Below are positions 9,557 through 19,684 of a DNA stretch of 56,632 bases, one piece after another. The translations under genes and the position numbers were made by a program. Numbering within the stretch: position 1 is the stretch's first letter; each line of letters starts with the position of its first letter. The notes under the pieces were generated by a model, which ran no database searches, was not told the DNA's origin, and saw only the letters and a program-made list of their open reading frames with translations. Origin of the DNA: Candidatus Spechtbacteria bacterium RIFCSPHIGHO2_02_FULL_43_15b (GTDB taxonomy: Bacteria; Patescibacteriota; Minisyncoccia; Spechtbacterales; HO2-43-30); NCBI GenBank assembly GCA_001819985.1, contig MHOE01000024.1, positions 4,704 through 61,335 on the forward strand. The letters run 5' to 3'.

Positions 9557-10510
9557 CTATCCTATCCAAAAAACTTTATCCCGTAACCCTTCCACGAAAA
9601 CACCCATCTGCCGAAGCACTTCAGCATAATCCATGGGGCACTCGGGGTTCATAACTAATTTCAGTTCCTGCCGCAATTCAGCAGGATCTTTGGAGTTTGG
9701 ATTATGCGTCACAAAGCTAAGGTGAGTTTCTATTCCCTTTTCGTACCCTCTCTGCCCCTTTATCTCCACGATATATTCCGAATATCCTGTCACCGAATTA
9801 CTCGCAAATACTTTGTGGAAATAGCTCGTCTTAGACGACCGGGACTCACCGCTCGTTTCTGTAGGTATAAGATGAACAAGCACGGTGTCCATAGCCCAGT
9901 TATCCATAAAGACATTTTGCAATTCCAAAACTTTCTTCCGCAAAGCTTCATATTTTTTTGTCGCGCCACTATTGTAAAGTGTTAGCGTGTTTGTGCCGTA
10001 TTTGTCGAGTGCGATAATGTCTCTGTAATCTATCCATGGGACAACTATGACATACTCACCCTCGACATCTACGATCCCCGCCTTCGCGGGCAAAAGATGC
10101 CTGTGGTCTTTATGTATTTTTAAGGCAACGGGGATATTTGGTTTTTGATCCTTCAAATGGGCTTGGCGTTGCCCAATGCTTTGAATCAGGATAATCTCCT
10201 TAATGCGAGAATACTTAAGATCCTGACCCCAAATATCAAGCGAACATAAGCAGACCATCTCTAGATCTTCTTCGAATTCCAAATAACACTTAAACCGTTC
10301 CTGATCCTCCATATGCACAGGCACGGGAGGATACTTGGAAAAACCAAAATGTCTTTTGTCCGCAAGCAACCTAACTGCTTCCTGAAATTCCGGCGATCCA
10401 TCCGACGGATTAAATCCTGATGTTTTTCCGGCATCTAAAGTAACTTCCGAGGATAATTGCAGTTCTTCCGCTTTTTTCCTCAATACCCTGATTGCCTCTT
10501 GTTTATACAT
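9557..10510 (-). CDS. Hypothetical protein, 317 aa, no family recognised
   Basis: Good SD (AGAGGAGGATTC ATG), promoter and terminator present; coding-like composition. Confidence 0.8.
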   Translation of the reverse strand: MYKQEAIRVLRKKAEELQLSSEVTLDAGKTSGFNPSDGSPEFQEAVRLLADKRHFGFSKYPPVPVHMEDQERFKCYLEFEEDLEMVCLCSLDIWGQDLKYSRIKEIILIQSIGQRQAHLKDQKPNIPVALKIHKDHRHLLPAKAGIVDVEGEYVIVVPWIDYRDIIALDKYGTNTLTLYNSGATKKYEALRKKVLELQNVFMDNWAMDTVLVHLIPTETSGESRSSKTSYFHKVFASNSVTGYSEYIVEIKGQRGYEKGIETHLSFVTHNPNSKDPAELRQELKLVMNPECPMDYAEVLRQMGVFVEGLRDKVFWIG

Positions 10511-10593
10511 GAATCCTCCTCTTTTAGCAGGGCAGTCTGCTTTGTCGGAGCTCGGCTCGCTTTCTTGCCGGAATTCGGTTTACACCGACGCAT
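10480..10593 (-). CDS. Putative 37-aa basic leader ORF (MRRCKPNSGKKASRAPTKQTALLKEEDSCINKRQSGY) overlapping the start of the 317-aa gene
   Basis: Internal Met of a track ORF whose annotated 5' end lies upstream of the promoter -10. Overlaps the 317-aa gene by 31 nt out of frame. Confidence 0.35.
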   Translation of the reverse strand: MRRCKPNSGKKASRAPTKQTALLKEEDSCINKRQSGY

Positions 10594-10655
10594 CAGCAAG
10601 ATAACCTCGCCCCTAAGGTACGACCCGCGAATGCTAAATTTGCGCGGGGCAGTCA

Positions 10656-10683
10656 TATATATCACTTCTACTCGAATTGTCAA
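10656..10683 (-). promoter_or_regulatory. Putative sigma70 promoter
   Basis: TTGACA - 16 nt - TATATA on the minus strand. Confidence 0.65.
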
Positions 10684-10689
10684 ACGCGC

Positions 10690-10720
10690 AAAACTACCGG
10701 GGTCTGACCCCGTTAGTTTT
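10690..10720. repeat. Dispersed palindromic repeat, copy 1
   Basis: AAAACTACCGGGGTCTGACCCCGTTAGTTTT; near-identical to the copy at 19685-19715. Confidence 0.85.
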
Positions 10721-10764
10721 GTTAATCATCGGCGAAGTGATATAATAGTGGAATAAAAATCTTT

Positions 10765-13700
10765 ATGGCTTCAAGTTTCACCCACCTACATGTACACTCC
10801 CATTACTCTCTTCTGGATGGCTTATCAAAAATTCCCGATCTTTTGGATTACGCGAAAAAACTCGGCATGGATTCTGTCGCGCTTACCGATCACGGCGCGA
10901 TGTATGGAATAATTGAATTCTACAAAGAAGCCAAAAAACGAGGCATTAAACCTATCCTAGGCATAGAGGCGTACATAGCAAACAGGACAAGATTCAACAA
11001 GCAACCGGGCATGGATGACAAGCGATACCACCTCACGCTTCTTGCCAAAACCAACCAGGGCTACAAAAACTTAATAAAGCTTTCTTCCAAATCCTATCTT
11101 GAGGGTTACTATTATAAACCGAGGATGGATAAAGATTTGCTTCGCGAATATTCTTCGGGAATAATCGCTCTGTCCGGATGCCTCAACGGCGAAATACCCA
11201 AAGCAATCCTTGGAGCGCGCAATAAAGACGCGGAACGACTTATCATTGAATACTCCGAAATATTCAAAGACAATTTCTATCTTGAACTCCAGCACCACCC
11301 CAATATTCCCGAACAGCAAAAATTAAATAAAGCCCTTGTGGAATATGGAAAAAAATTCTCGATTCCGCTTGTCGCCACTCAAGATTCGCATTATCTTCAT
11401 CCGGAAGACGCTGAAGCGCAGGATATTCTCCTTGCCATACAAACCGGGGAAAAAATAACCGACCCCAAAAGAGGACTCACTATGAAGGACGAGGATTTTT
11501 CCCTTAAATCCTCGGATGAAATGCGGGACGCTTTCAAAGATACCCCTGAAGCTTTTGAAAACACCGCTAAAATAGCGGATCAATGCGATGTTGAAATTGA
11601 ACTTGGCAAAAATAAATTGCCTTATTTTGAAGTCCCCGATGGCTATGCCGACAGCAACGGTTATCTAAAAAAATTATGCCTCGACGGACTAAAGCGAAGG
11701 TTTGATTTCGACATATCAAAAATATCGAACTATGAATTGCCCGTAGCCGAACAAATTCACCGCCTTTCTCCGTCTTTGCCAAAACATAAAGATTCTTCCC
11801 GAGAACCCGAAACAAATTCCGCGCCTTTAGACGATGAAAAAACCGCCGTCATCGCGCGGCGGCTCGATTATGAACTCGGTGTAATCCGACAAACCGGTTT
11901 CGCTCCATATTTTTTAATAGTGCAGGATTTCATAAACTGGGCGAAAAATACGGGAATAGTGGTTGGGCCGGGCCGAGGATCCGCCGCCGGTTCTTTGGTT
12001 TCCTACCTCCTCAATATTACGAATGTGGACCCCCTCAAATATGACTTGATTTTTGAACGATTTCTCCAGCCGGAACGAAACGAAATGCCCGATATAGATG
12101 TTGACTTTGCCGACACTAGGCGCGATGAAGTTTTGGAATATGTTGCTCAAAAATACGGCCGAGAAAATGTTTCCCAGATAATAACTTTCGGAACAATGGC
12201 GGCGCGCGCCGCGATAAGAGATGTCGGAAGGGTGCTCAATTACCCATACGACTTCTGCGACAAGGTTGCAAAAACAATACCGATGATGATGAATTTCGAA
12301 AAAGCCCTGAAGGAAAGCCAGGAATTCGCCACGCTTTATACTGGGGATAGCGATGCGAAACGCCTCATTGATGCCGCGAGAAAACTGGAAGGCGTGGCGC
12401 GGCACGCCTCAACCCACGCATGCGGAGTCGTCATATCCAAAGAACCACTATCAAACATAACCCCCCTTCAGCTTCCATCACAAAACGGAGCGGGAGTCAT
12501 CTCGCAATACGAAATGCACGCCATAGAGTCGCTTGGACTCCTAAAAATGGACTTCCTTGGGCTTAAAAACCTCACGATAATTGAAAAAACTCTTGACCAA
12601 ATAAGAAGATCTAAAGACACCGACATAGACATAACAAAAATACCGCTGGATGACGAAAAAACTCTTCGCCTTTTCCGTCAAGCCAACACAACGGGAGTAT
12701 TTCAGCTTGAAAGTTCCGGAATGAAACGGTACTTAAAAGAACTCAAACCAAGCGCTTTCGAAGACATAATCGCCATGATAGCGCTGTATCGTCCGGGTCC
12801 AATGGAATTGATTCCCGATTTTATAAACAGAAAGCACGGCAAAACTCCTATAGAATACCTACATCCCAAATTGGAACCCATATTAAAAAACACCTACGGA
12901 ATAGCCGTCTATCAGGAACAGGTCCTCGAAATAGCGAGAGAGCTCGCGGGTTTCACCTACTCGGAAGCGGATGTTTTGAGAAAAGCCATAGGCAAGAAAA
13001 TCAAGGAACTGCTCGAAGAGCAGAGGGAAAAATTCATCAAAGGAATAGAAAAAAATGGCCTTCCCCGCCAGCTGGGAGAACGCCTATTTCAATTCATTGA
13101 ACCGTTCGCCAGATACGGCTTCAACAGAGCTCACTCCACATGTTACGCTACAATCGGCTGGCAAACTGCGTACTTAAAAGCCCACTATCCCACGGAATTT
13201 ATGGCCGCGCTTCTAAACGCCGAGCAAAGAAACATAGACAGGATCTCTTTCCTAATAGATGAGTGTCGAGATATGAAAATAAGCGTTCTGCCTCCGGATA
13301 TAAATGAAAGCCAGCACGATTTCACAGTTTCCTCGGGCAATATAAGATTCGGCCTCGCGGCCGTCAAAAATGTGGGCGACCATATAGTTGAGGAGGTGAT
13401 CAAAGAAAGAAACGCTCATGGTCCGTACGCGAGCGTTGAAAATATGCTCGAAAGAGTCCAAGATAAGGACTTAAACAAAAAGTCCCTCGAGAGTTTGATA
13501 AAGTGCGGGGCTTTTGACAAACTGGATGAAAGAAATCGGCTCCTCCAAAACATTGACGCGCTTCTCAAATATTCAAAAGATCACAAATCAATAGCGAATT
13601 CTTCCCAGATAAGCCTATTCCAAGACCAGCCGATATTCGCCGGGTCGCTTAGATTAGAACAGGCTGAACCCGCAAAGCAAAACCAGATGCTTGCCTGGGA

Positions 13701-14049
13701 AAAAGAACTTCTCGGATTCTATCTTTCAAGCCATCCCCTCGAGGAACACAGAGAAAAACTAAAATTTTTCCCGAAGATAAAAACTCTTGCCGTAAGAGAC
13801 ACCGGAAGAATGCTCAAAATAGCAGGTATAATCTCCAGCATAAAAAAAATTGTTACTAAAACCGGACAGCCGATGCTTTTCATAGGAATTGAAGATTTAA
13901 GCGCCAAAATGGAAGGACTCGTATTCCCTTCAGTGCTAGAAAAAAATCCGGCTATATTCGTGGAAGGTACGGCTGTCAGCATAAAAGGACGGCTCTCCGA
14001 CAAAGACGGCGATCTAAAAATATTATGCGAGGAGGTCAAAGAATTGTAA
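10765..14049 (+). CDS. dnaE: DNA polymerase III subunit alpha
   Basis: PHP domain HVHSHYSLLDG, PDIDVDFAD, GPGRGSAAGSLVSYLL, RHASTHACGVVIS, YQEQVLEIA. Confidence 0.98.
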   Translation: MASSFTHLHVHSHYSLLDGLSKIPDLLDYAKKLGMDSVALTDHGAMYGIIEFYKEAKKRGIKPILGIEAYIANRTRFNKQPGMDDKRYHLTLLAKTNQGYKNLIKLSSKSYLEGYYYKPRMDKDLLREYSSGIIALSGCLNGEIPKAILGARNKDAERLIIEYSEIFKDNFYLELQHHPNIPEQQKLNKALVEYGKKFSIPLVATQDSHYLHPEDAEAQDILLAIQTGEKITDPKRGLTMKDEDFSLKSSDEMRDAFKDTPEAFENTAKIADQCDVEIELGKNKLPYFEVPDGYADSNGYLKKLCLDGLKRRFDFDISKISNYELPVAEQIHRLSPSLPKHKDSSREPETNSAPLDDEKTAVIARRLDYELGVIRQTGFAPYFLIVQDFINWAKNTGIVVGPGRGSAAGSLVSYLLNITNVDPLKYDLIFERFLQPERNEMPDIDVDFADTRRDEVLEYVAQKYGRENVSQIITFGTMAARAAIRDVGRVLNYPYDFCDKVAKTIPMMMNFEKALKESQEFATLYTGDSDAKRLIDAARKLEGVARHASTHACGVVISKEPLSNITPLQLPSQNGAGVISQYEMHAIESLGLLKMDFLGLKNLTIIEKTLDQIRRSKDTDIDITKIPLDDEKTLRLFRQANTTGVFQLESSGMKRYLKELKPSAFEDIIAMIALYRPGPMELIPDFINRKHGKTPIEYLHPKLEPILKNTYGIAVYQEQVLEIARELAGFTYSEADVLRKAIGKKIKELLEEQREKFIKGIEKNGLPRQLGERLFQFIEPFARYGFNRAHSTCYATIGWQTAYLKAHYPTEFMAALLNAEQRNIDRISFLIDECRDMKISVLPPDINESQHDFTVSSGNIRFGLAAVKNVGDHIVEEVIKERNAHGPYASVENMLERVQDKDLNKKSLESLIKCGAFDKLDERNRLLQNIDALLKYSKDHKSIANSSQISLFQDQPIFAGSLRLEQAEPAKQNQMLAWEKELLGFYLSSHPLEEHREKLKFFPKIKTLAVRDTGRMLKIAGIISSIKKIVTKTGQPMLFIGIEDLSAKMEGLVFPSVLEKNPAIFVEGTAVSIKGRLSDKDGDLKILCEEVKEL

Positions 14050-14098
14050 TAACGCCCCATATTTGGTATTTAATACTTAGTATATCCAAAAATTTCTT

Positions 14099-15901
14099 AT
14101 GAAACACGAAATAGAAAACATTCGGCACTCTTTCGCCCATTTATTGGCGGCGGCTGTGAAAAATCTTTATCCCGCCGTTAAATTCGGCATAGGCCCTACT
14201 ATCGAAAACGGATTTTACTACGACTTCGATAATATCGAACTAAGCGATAAAGAGTTGCCAAAAATTCAAAAAGAAATGGTAAAAATCGCCAGACAAGGGC
14301 ATGAATTTAAGTTTGAGGAATGGGACGCGAATAAATCAAAGGAACACTTCCGAAAACTGAACCAGCCGTACAAGATTGAGCTAATAGAAAATTTAGTCAA
14401 AGAAGATCCCGCAAAAAACAGCAAAGTCGGCATGGTCCACACCGGAGACGCTCTGCTTGATCTCTGCCGCGGAGGCCATGTTGAAAATACAAAGGACTTG
14501 CCTGTAAACGCTTTTCAATTGACAAGGGTAGCCGGTGCTTACTGGCGAGGCGACGAAAAACGCCCCATGCTCACGCGCGTTTACGGACTCGCTTTCAACA
14601 CTAAAGACGAACTGGAAAAATATCTCACGCTCCAAAAAGAAGCCGAAAAGCGCGACCACAAAAAACTGGGTAAAGAACTCGGACTTTTCATTTTTTCGGA
14701 ACTTGTCGGTCCCGGGCTTCCATTATTTACCCCTAAAGGCGCGAAGGTGAGAAAAATTTTAACCGATTTCGTGGAAAACCTTGAAAGACAAAACGGATAT
14801 GAAGAGGTTTGGATTCCCCACATAACGAAACCGGATCTATACAAAACATCGGGGCACCTCGAAAAATTTAAGAATGATTTGTTTTACATAAACGGATCTC
14901 CTAAAAATCCCGAGCAATCGGAATTCATCTTGAAGCCCATGAACTGCCCGCATCACACGCAAATCTACAAATCTCAAATGCGAAGCTATAAAGACCTGCC
15001 CGTGAGATTTTTTGAGACCACGACGGTTTATAGAAACGAACAAGCCGGAGAACTCGGCGGACTTACCAGAGTCCGCTCCATAACGCAGGATGACGGCCAT
15101 GTTTTTATGAGGGAAGACCAGATTGCCCAAGAATTCAAAACGATCATAAAAATACAGCAAACTCTCGCAAAGGCGGTAAATCTTAAAGATTACTGGATAC
15201 GGCTGTCTTTGCGCGATGAAAAAAACAAAGGCGCGTACATAGGAGACGACAAAACCTGGCAGAACGCACAGCGGGAAATGGAACAACTCCTTAAAGACCA
15301 TGCCATAAACTACGAATCCAAGCAGGGCGAAGCGGCGTTTTACGGCCCAAAAATGGATTTTATCGCGCGGGACTCTATTGGCAGGGAATGGCAGTTTTCG
15401 ACAATACAGCTTGATTTTAACCTGCCCGAAAGGTTCGGTCTTGAATATGTATCCGAAGATGGTTCTAAAAAAACACCTATAATGATGCACCGCGCTTTTA
15501 TGGGCTCTGTCGAAAGATTTATGGCAATGCTTATCGAGCACTATGCCGGAGCGTTTCCTTTGTGGCTCGCGCCGGAACAGATCTGGATAGTGCCGGTCAG
15601 CGAAAAATTCAACGATTACGCCCAAAAAGTGTCCGAAATGCTCGAGGAAGAATACGGAAAAAACGCCGCGCAAGAAACGCCAAAACTGCGACTTTCAATA
15701 AAATCTCAAAACGAAACTTTACCCAAAAAAATAAGAGCGGGGCAGATTCAAAAAGTCCCTTATATCCTTATAGTCGGGGAGAGGGAACAAAACGCCCAGG
15801 CAATCGCTGTGCGAGATCGCGAAAAGGGCGATCTTGGACTATCCACAATTAAAGAATTCGTCATAAATGTTAAACTGGAATTACAGCAAGTTAACAAATA
15901 A
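14099..15901 (+). CDS. thrS: Threonyl-tRNA synthetase lacking the N-terminal TGS domain
   Basis: Begins at the editing domain (HSFAHLLAAAV; DLCRGGH), then class II core MNCPHHTQIYK, RVRSITQDDGHVF, anticodon-binding C-terminus. Confidence 0.97.
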   Translation: MKHEIENIRHSFAHLLAAAVKNLYPAVKFGIGPTIENGFYYDFDNIELSDKELPKIQKEMVKIARQGHEFKFEEWDANKSKEHFRKLNQPYKIELIENLVKEDPAKNSKVGMVHTGDALLDLCRGGHVENTKDLPVNAFQLTRVAGAYWRGDEKRPMLTRVYGLAFNTKDELEKYLTLQKEAEKRDHKKLGKELGLFIFSELVGPGLPLFTPKGAKVRKILTDFVENLERQNGYEEVWIPHITKPDLYKTSGHLEKFKNDLFYINGSPKNPEQSEFILKPMNCPHHTQIYKSQMRSYKDLPVRFFETTTVYRNEQAGELGGLTRVRSITQDDGHVFMREDQIAQEFKTIIKIQQTLAKAVNLKDYWIRLSLRDEKNKGAYIGDDKTWQNAQREMEQLLKDHAINYESKQGEAAFYGPKMDFIARDSIGREWQFSTIQLDFNLPERFGLEYVSEDGSKKTPIMMHRAFMGSVERFMAMLIEHYAGAFPLWLAPEQIWIVPVSEKFNDYAQKVSEMLEEEYGKNAAQETPKLRLSIKSQNETLPKKIRAGQIQKVPYILIVGEREQNAQAIAVRDREKGDLGLSTIKEFVINVKLELQQVNK

Positions 15902-15969
15902 TCCATAGCCAGTAGTAATAACCAAACAATAAAAATCTTTCGGCAAGGTTTGGGTATTGCGTCCGCCTG

Positions 15970-18516
15970 TTGATTATTCCATATATGCAAATCACGCAAA
16001 AGATATCCGCATCGCCGGCACTAATAATTTTTTCCGTTGCAATCGCCCTGCTCTTGTCATCGGGGTTTTTATTTGCCAACGCCCAGGAAAATGAAACCGT
16101 AAGCGAAGAGGAAGCCGAAGCGGAAGAACTGTCCGAACAAGACGAAAATATAACTCCGCAGGATCTCGGCGTAGATGACCCGTCAATACTGCCCGGGAGT
16201 CCTTTGTATTTCTTCAAAGGAATAGGCAGGAGTTTTCAGTCGTTTACAACATTTGATTCCGTAAAAAAAGCGGAACTAAAGCTCAAATTCGCCAACGAAA
16301 AACTAATAGAAGCTAAAAAAATCGCTGAAGACAATCCCGATTCTGAAAAACTCGAAAAAGCCCTGGAAAGATACGGAAGGGAAGTGGAGAGGCTCGAGGA
16401 ACGGATTCAAAAACTTGAAGGCAAAAATAAAGAAAGAGTTGAAAAACTGATTGAAAAAGCCGCAGATAATCAGATAAAGCATCATAGAATCCTCGGAAAG
16501 CTTATGGAAGAAAATGCCGATATCTCCGCGGAAATAGAACAGCGAAAAGCGGAAGCAATGAAACATTTTGCTGAATCGATGTCCAAAGTTGTTGACCCGG
16601 AAATTCTGGAAGAAAAGTTTATAAAAGCCATAAGTGAAAAAGACGGCAGTTTTCTTAGGCAATTCAAAAACATAGAAGTTCTTGAGGAAGTTAAGGATAA
16701 TGTACCCGATAAGGCAAGGGGTGCGATACAAAACGCCATAGAACAGTCATCAAAAATTTTCGGCGAAGAATTTGCCGATGCAAACGATCATCAGCGAAAA
16801 ATATTCCATAGATATATTGAAAAAATAGGCGGCAATGAAATCAGGCATCTTGAAGCATTTGATTCAATAGACGCTTTCGCCGATATGCCCGCGGATATGC
16901 TTGAGGAAATGGAAAAAGCGCGGGAAAAAACAAGGGAACGAGTGGAAGAACGGATGAAATCCATTGATGACGACGAACGAAAAAAAATATTTCTTTCCCA
17001 TCTCGAAAGCGGACAAATTGAAAACGCCAGAATCTTAAAAGAACTGGAGAACAATCTGTCTCCCGAAACCGCCGGAACTATAACAGAGCTAAGATATAAA
17101 ATGGAGCAAAAGATGCGGGAAAGATTTGAAGAGGCCGAATCCGAAGATGACATTGAAAGTCTGCTCAAGGAAGTGGAAACATTCAGCGATGTTGACACCC
17201 TTCAAACCCTTGGTGAAATGGACGAACTAATGCCTGACGACAAAAAACACCTATGGGATCGAATGAAACAAAGGGTTTTGGAGGATATGCAGAGAAAAAC
17301 CGACAAAGCGAAAGCAACCGGAAACCTTGAAGATGAAATGCGAAAAATGGCAACTTTTGACCCCGAAGCTTTGGAAATTTTCCGAAAATTCGAAAACGAA
17401 TTCAGCGGCCGGTTTGATTTATTCGAAAACATAAAAAGTCAGCAGGCGCAAAAAATAGAAGATAGATTCCTTGCTTTCTCGCAATCATACAGCGAACATC
17501 CCGAAGACGAAAAACTTGTGAAACGAGCCGAGGAATTTAAGACAAGAATTGAAGAGAATAAAGAAGCGCGAAATAATGTCGAGCAATTCGCGCCGGAAAT
17601 ACAGCGACATTTCGATGAATTTGAATCTCAAAAAGAAATTTCCGGCATATCCAGACAGAGAGTCATGGAAACAATCGAAAGAGCCGCGCTTCTCATAAAA
17701 ATCCTTGAGGAAAAAATATCTTCGCTCGATGACGAAGGCAGTACCGCGGCTGAATCCGCGACCCGCATGCTTGTAATCGCGAGTGAACATCTTAGAGGCG
17801 CGAAAGAATATATGGATCAGGAACGGCTGGGCGCCGCATTCGGAAAAGCGACATCGGCGGAGCATACCGCCGGAAACGGCATACGGCATCTTGAAATGGC
17901 GCAGTTTGAGAAATCAAGGCGTGAATACTTTATGGGAAAAGAGGGTATGGATCGCGAAAACCATCCCGATATGCGGGGTTCCGAAACGCCTAAATTTGAT
18001 CTCGAACGAGTGCGTCTACCTGAAAGCATAGACGCTCCTGAAAAAATGCGCGTGATTGACGACGAAAATCGCGAAAAAATATGCGCGGAAGTTATTACGC
18101 CGGCGAGAAACAAGAACACAAAGGAATGTAAAGTATTCCCCAATTCCTGCCTGCCCGAAGGATGGGTTCCCGACAGGACTTGTTCCGCGAAAACGCAATG
18201 CCCCGCGATAGATCTTGAACTTTTCAAAAGGGAATGCGCGGAAAAGGGAGGAACTGTAACTCGAGTAACCAGTCAATCATGCGGAGATGTCCCCTATTGC
18301 AAAGTGGCTACTGAACAACATGACGCATCAAAAATAGACGGCGAAGACGATACTGATGTCAGATCAGACCTCACGGGAATAAAAACCGAATCAGACGGCG
18401 ATTCGACGGAAAAATCAAGATTCATCGAACTTTGCAAAGCTAAAAGCGGAGTCATCTTTTCCGAACGGCCGTTAATGTGCCGCCTGCCCGGCGGACAAAT
18501 TACCGAATTCCAATAA
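15970..18516 (+). CDS. Large secreted DUF5667-like coiled-coil protein
   Basis: N-terminal signal/TM; ILPGSPLYFFKGIGRSFQSFTTFDSVKKAELKLKFANEKLIEA (DUF5667-like); long charged helical region; Cys-containing C-terminus. Confidence 0.8.
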   Translation: MIIPYMQITQKISASPALIIFSVAIALLLSSGFLFANAQENETVSEEEAEAEELSEQDENITPQDLGVDDPSILPGSPLYFFKGIGRSFQSFTTFDSVKKAELKLKFANEKLIEAKKIAEDNPDSEKLEKALERYGREVERLEERIQKLEGKNKERVEKLIEKAADNQIKHHRILGKLMEENADISAEIEQRKAEAMKHFAESMSKVVDPEILEEKFIKAISEKDGSFLRQFKNIEVLEEVKDNVPDKARGAIQNAIEQSSKIFGEEFADANDHQRKIFHRYIEKIGGNEIRHLEAFDSIDAFADMPADMLEEMEKAREKTRERVEERMKSIDDDERKKIFLSHLESGQIENARILKELENNLSPETAGTITELRYKMEQKMRERFEEAESEDDIESLLKEVETFSDVDTLQTLGEMDELMPDDKKHLWDRMKQRVLEDMQRKTDKAKATGNLEDEMRKMATFDPEALEIFRKFENEFSGRFDLFENIKSQQAQKIEDRFLAFSQSYSEHPEDEKLVKRAEEFKTRIEENKEARNNVEQFAPEIQRHFDEFESQKEISGISRQRVMETIERAALLIKILEEKISSLDDEGSTAAESATRMLVIASEHLRGAKEYMDQERLGAAFGKATSAEHTAGNGIRHLEMAQFEKSRREYFMGKEGMDRENHPDMRGSETPKFDLERVRLPESIDAPEKMRVIDDENREKICAEVITPARNKNTKECKVFPNSCLPEGWVPDRTCSAKTQCPAIDLELFKRECAEKGGTVTRVTSQSCGDVPYCKVATEQHDASKIDGEDDTDVRSDLTGIKTESDGDSTEKSRFIELCKAKSGVIFSERPLMCRLPGGQITEFQ

Positions 18517-18529
18517 AAATCCGCGCGTT

Positions 18530-18557
18530 ATAAAACCCGCTTTAATTGAGGCGGGTT
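18530..18557. terminator. Bidirectional terminator between convergent genes
   Basis: ATAAAACCCGC tttaattga GCGGGTTTTAT. Confidence 0.85.
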
Positions 18558-18563
18558 TTATTT

Positions 18564-19610
18564 TTATAAACCAAGAGCTTTTTTTCCGTTTATGGTCAGC
18601 ATATCCGCTATTTTTTCGATGCTTCCATGATATCTAGCGGAATGAACAAGAACGGAGACATCCTTCCAAATATCGCCGTCGCACCACGGCATATACAAGT
18701 CCCGTACATTATCTATGCCGACGGCCACATTTACCTTAGCTTTAAGAGCCAGTGTCCACGGCGCGATTGAATTATGCGTAGGCGCGAGAACCTCTCTTAT
18801 CTGTAGGTTATCGAGCGTGGCCCTTGGGCATACTATCATGCTTACATTGCTTTCAGCCATCATCGTAAGCGTGTACGAAATAAGCTGATCGTCATTCCAT
18901 GCCGACATCGAAAGACAATGCGTCGCGCATATCGGCTTTTTGTATCCCATATCTCTGTATCTTGCCGCTATATTTGCGAGATAAAAAGTTTCTTTTTCTT
19001 CGGGATGATTTTTTTGGTCAACCTGCATATCCACGCCTTTTCCGAACTCCGCGGCAATCTCGAAAGCGCGTTCCATCTCCGCAAACACCGCGGGGTCTTT
19101 CACTACGCCCCTCTGCCGTTCTCTCGACGGAAGAAAACCGATTGAATCCACTTCTTGGCGCCTGCATGCTTCTCTCAATAACGCATCCATGGCGGTATTT
19201 TTAAGCGCTAAGGTCGGATACACGGCTATTTTAAGAATGAAACCATACCTTCTCCATAATCTTTTTGCTTCTATACAGACATTAAGCGCATCGAGGTCTA
19301 TATCTGGACCTACATCCACATATGTTTGCCACGCGCAAATACCCATTGCTCTTCGACGCGTTATTGAATAATTGAGTCGCCTTACAAGCGTCGCGAGAGC
19401 TTCTTTTCGTACCTTTCCGATCTCCACCCATATATCGTCGAGTTCCAGATCTTTTTTGCCTCGCTTGTCGTATTGCGCCTGTGTCGATGTGTTTTCTGTC
19501 ACAGCATGACCGTGGCAATCTACGATTCCCCCAAACACTAACTTCTTTAATTCGTCTATCGGTGAATAGCAAGGAGCTTCGTGGGACAAATCCAAGCATA
19601 CTTCCATCAT
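18564..19610 (-). CDS. Amidohydrolase, cytosine deaminase-like
   Basis: DCHGH metal motif, VDQKNHPEE, ATHCLSMSAWNDD, GIDNVRDLYMPW; SD GAGGCG before MMEVCLDL. Confidence 0.75.
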   Translation of the reverse strand: MMEVCLDLSHEAPCYSPIDELKKLVFGGIVDCHGHAVTENTSTQAQYDKRGKKDLELDDIWVEIGKVRKEALATLVRRLNYSITRRRAMGICAWQTYVDVGPDIDLDALNVCIEAKRLWRRYGFILKIAVYPTLALKNTAMDALLREACRRQEVDSIGFLPSRERQRGVVKDPAVFAEMERAFEIAAEFGKGVDMQVDQKNHPEEKETFYLANIAARYRDMGYKKPICATHCLSMSAWNDDQLISYTLTMMAESNVSMIVCPRATLDNLQIREVLAPTHNSIAPWTLALKAKVNVAVGIDNVRDLYMPWCDGDIWKDVSVLVHSARYHGSIEKIADMLTINGKKALGL

Positions 19611-19684
19611 CGCCTCGCTCTTAGTTTTTGTTAAATGCGCGTATGCGCAAAAATTGTACAATAAATCGCTTTTTCGCGCAACCA

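Noticed and set aside
11914-12405. Long antisense ORFs opposite dnaE, thrS (14837..15673), DUF5667 and other genes
   Set aside because: Mirror ORFs of strongly coding genes; no SD, no recognisable domains.
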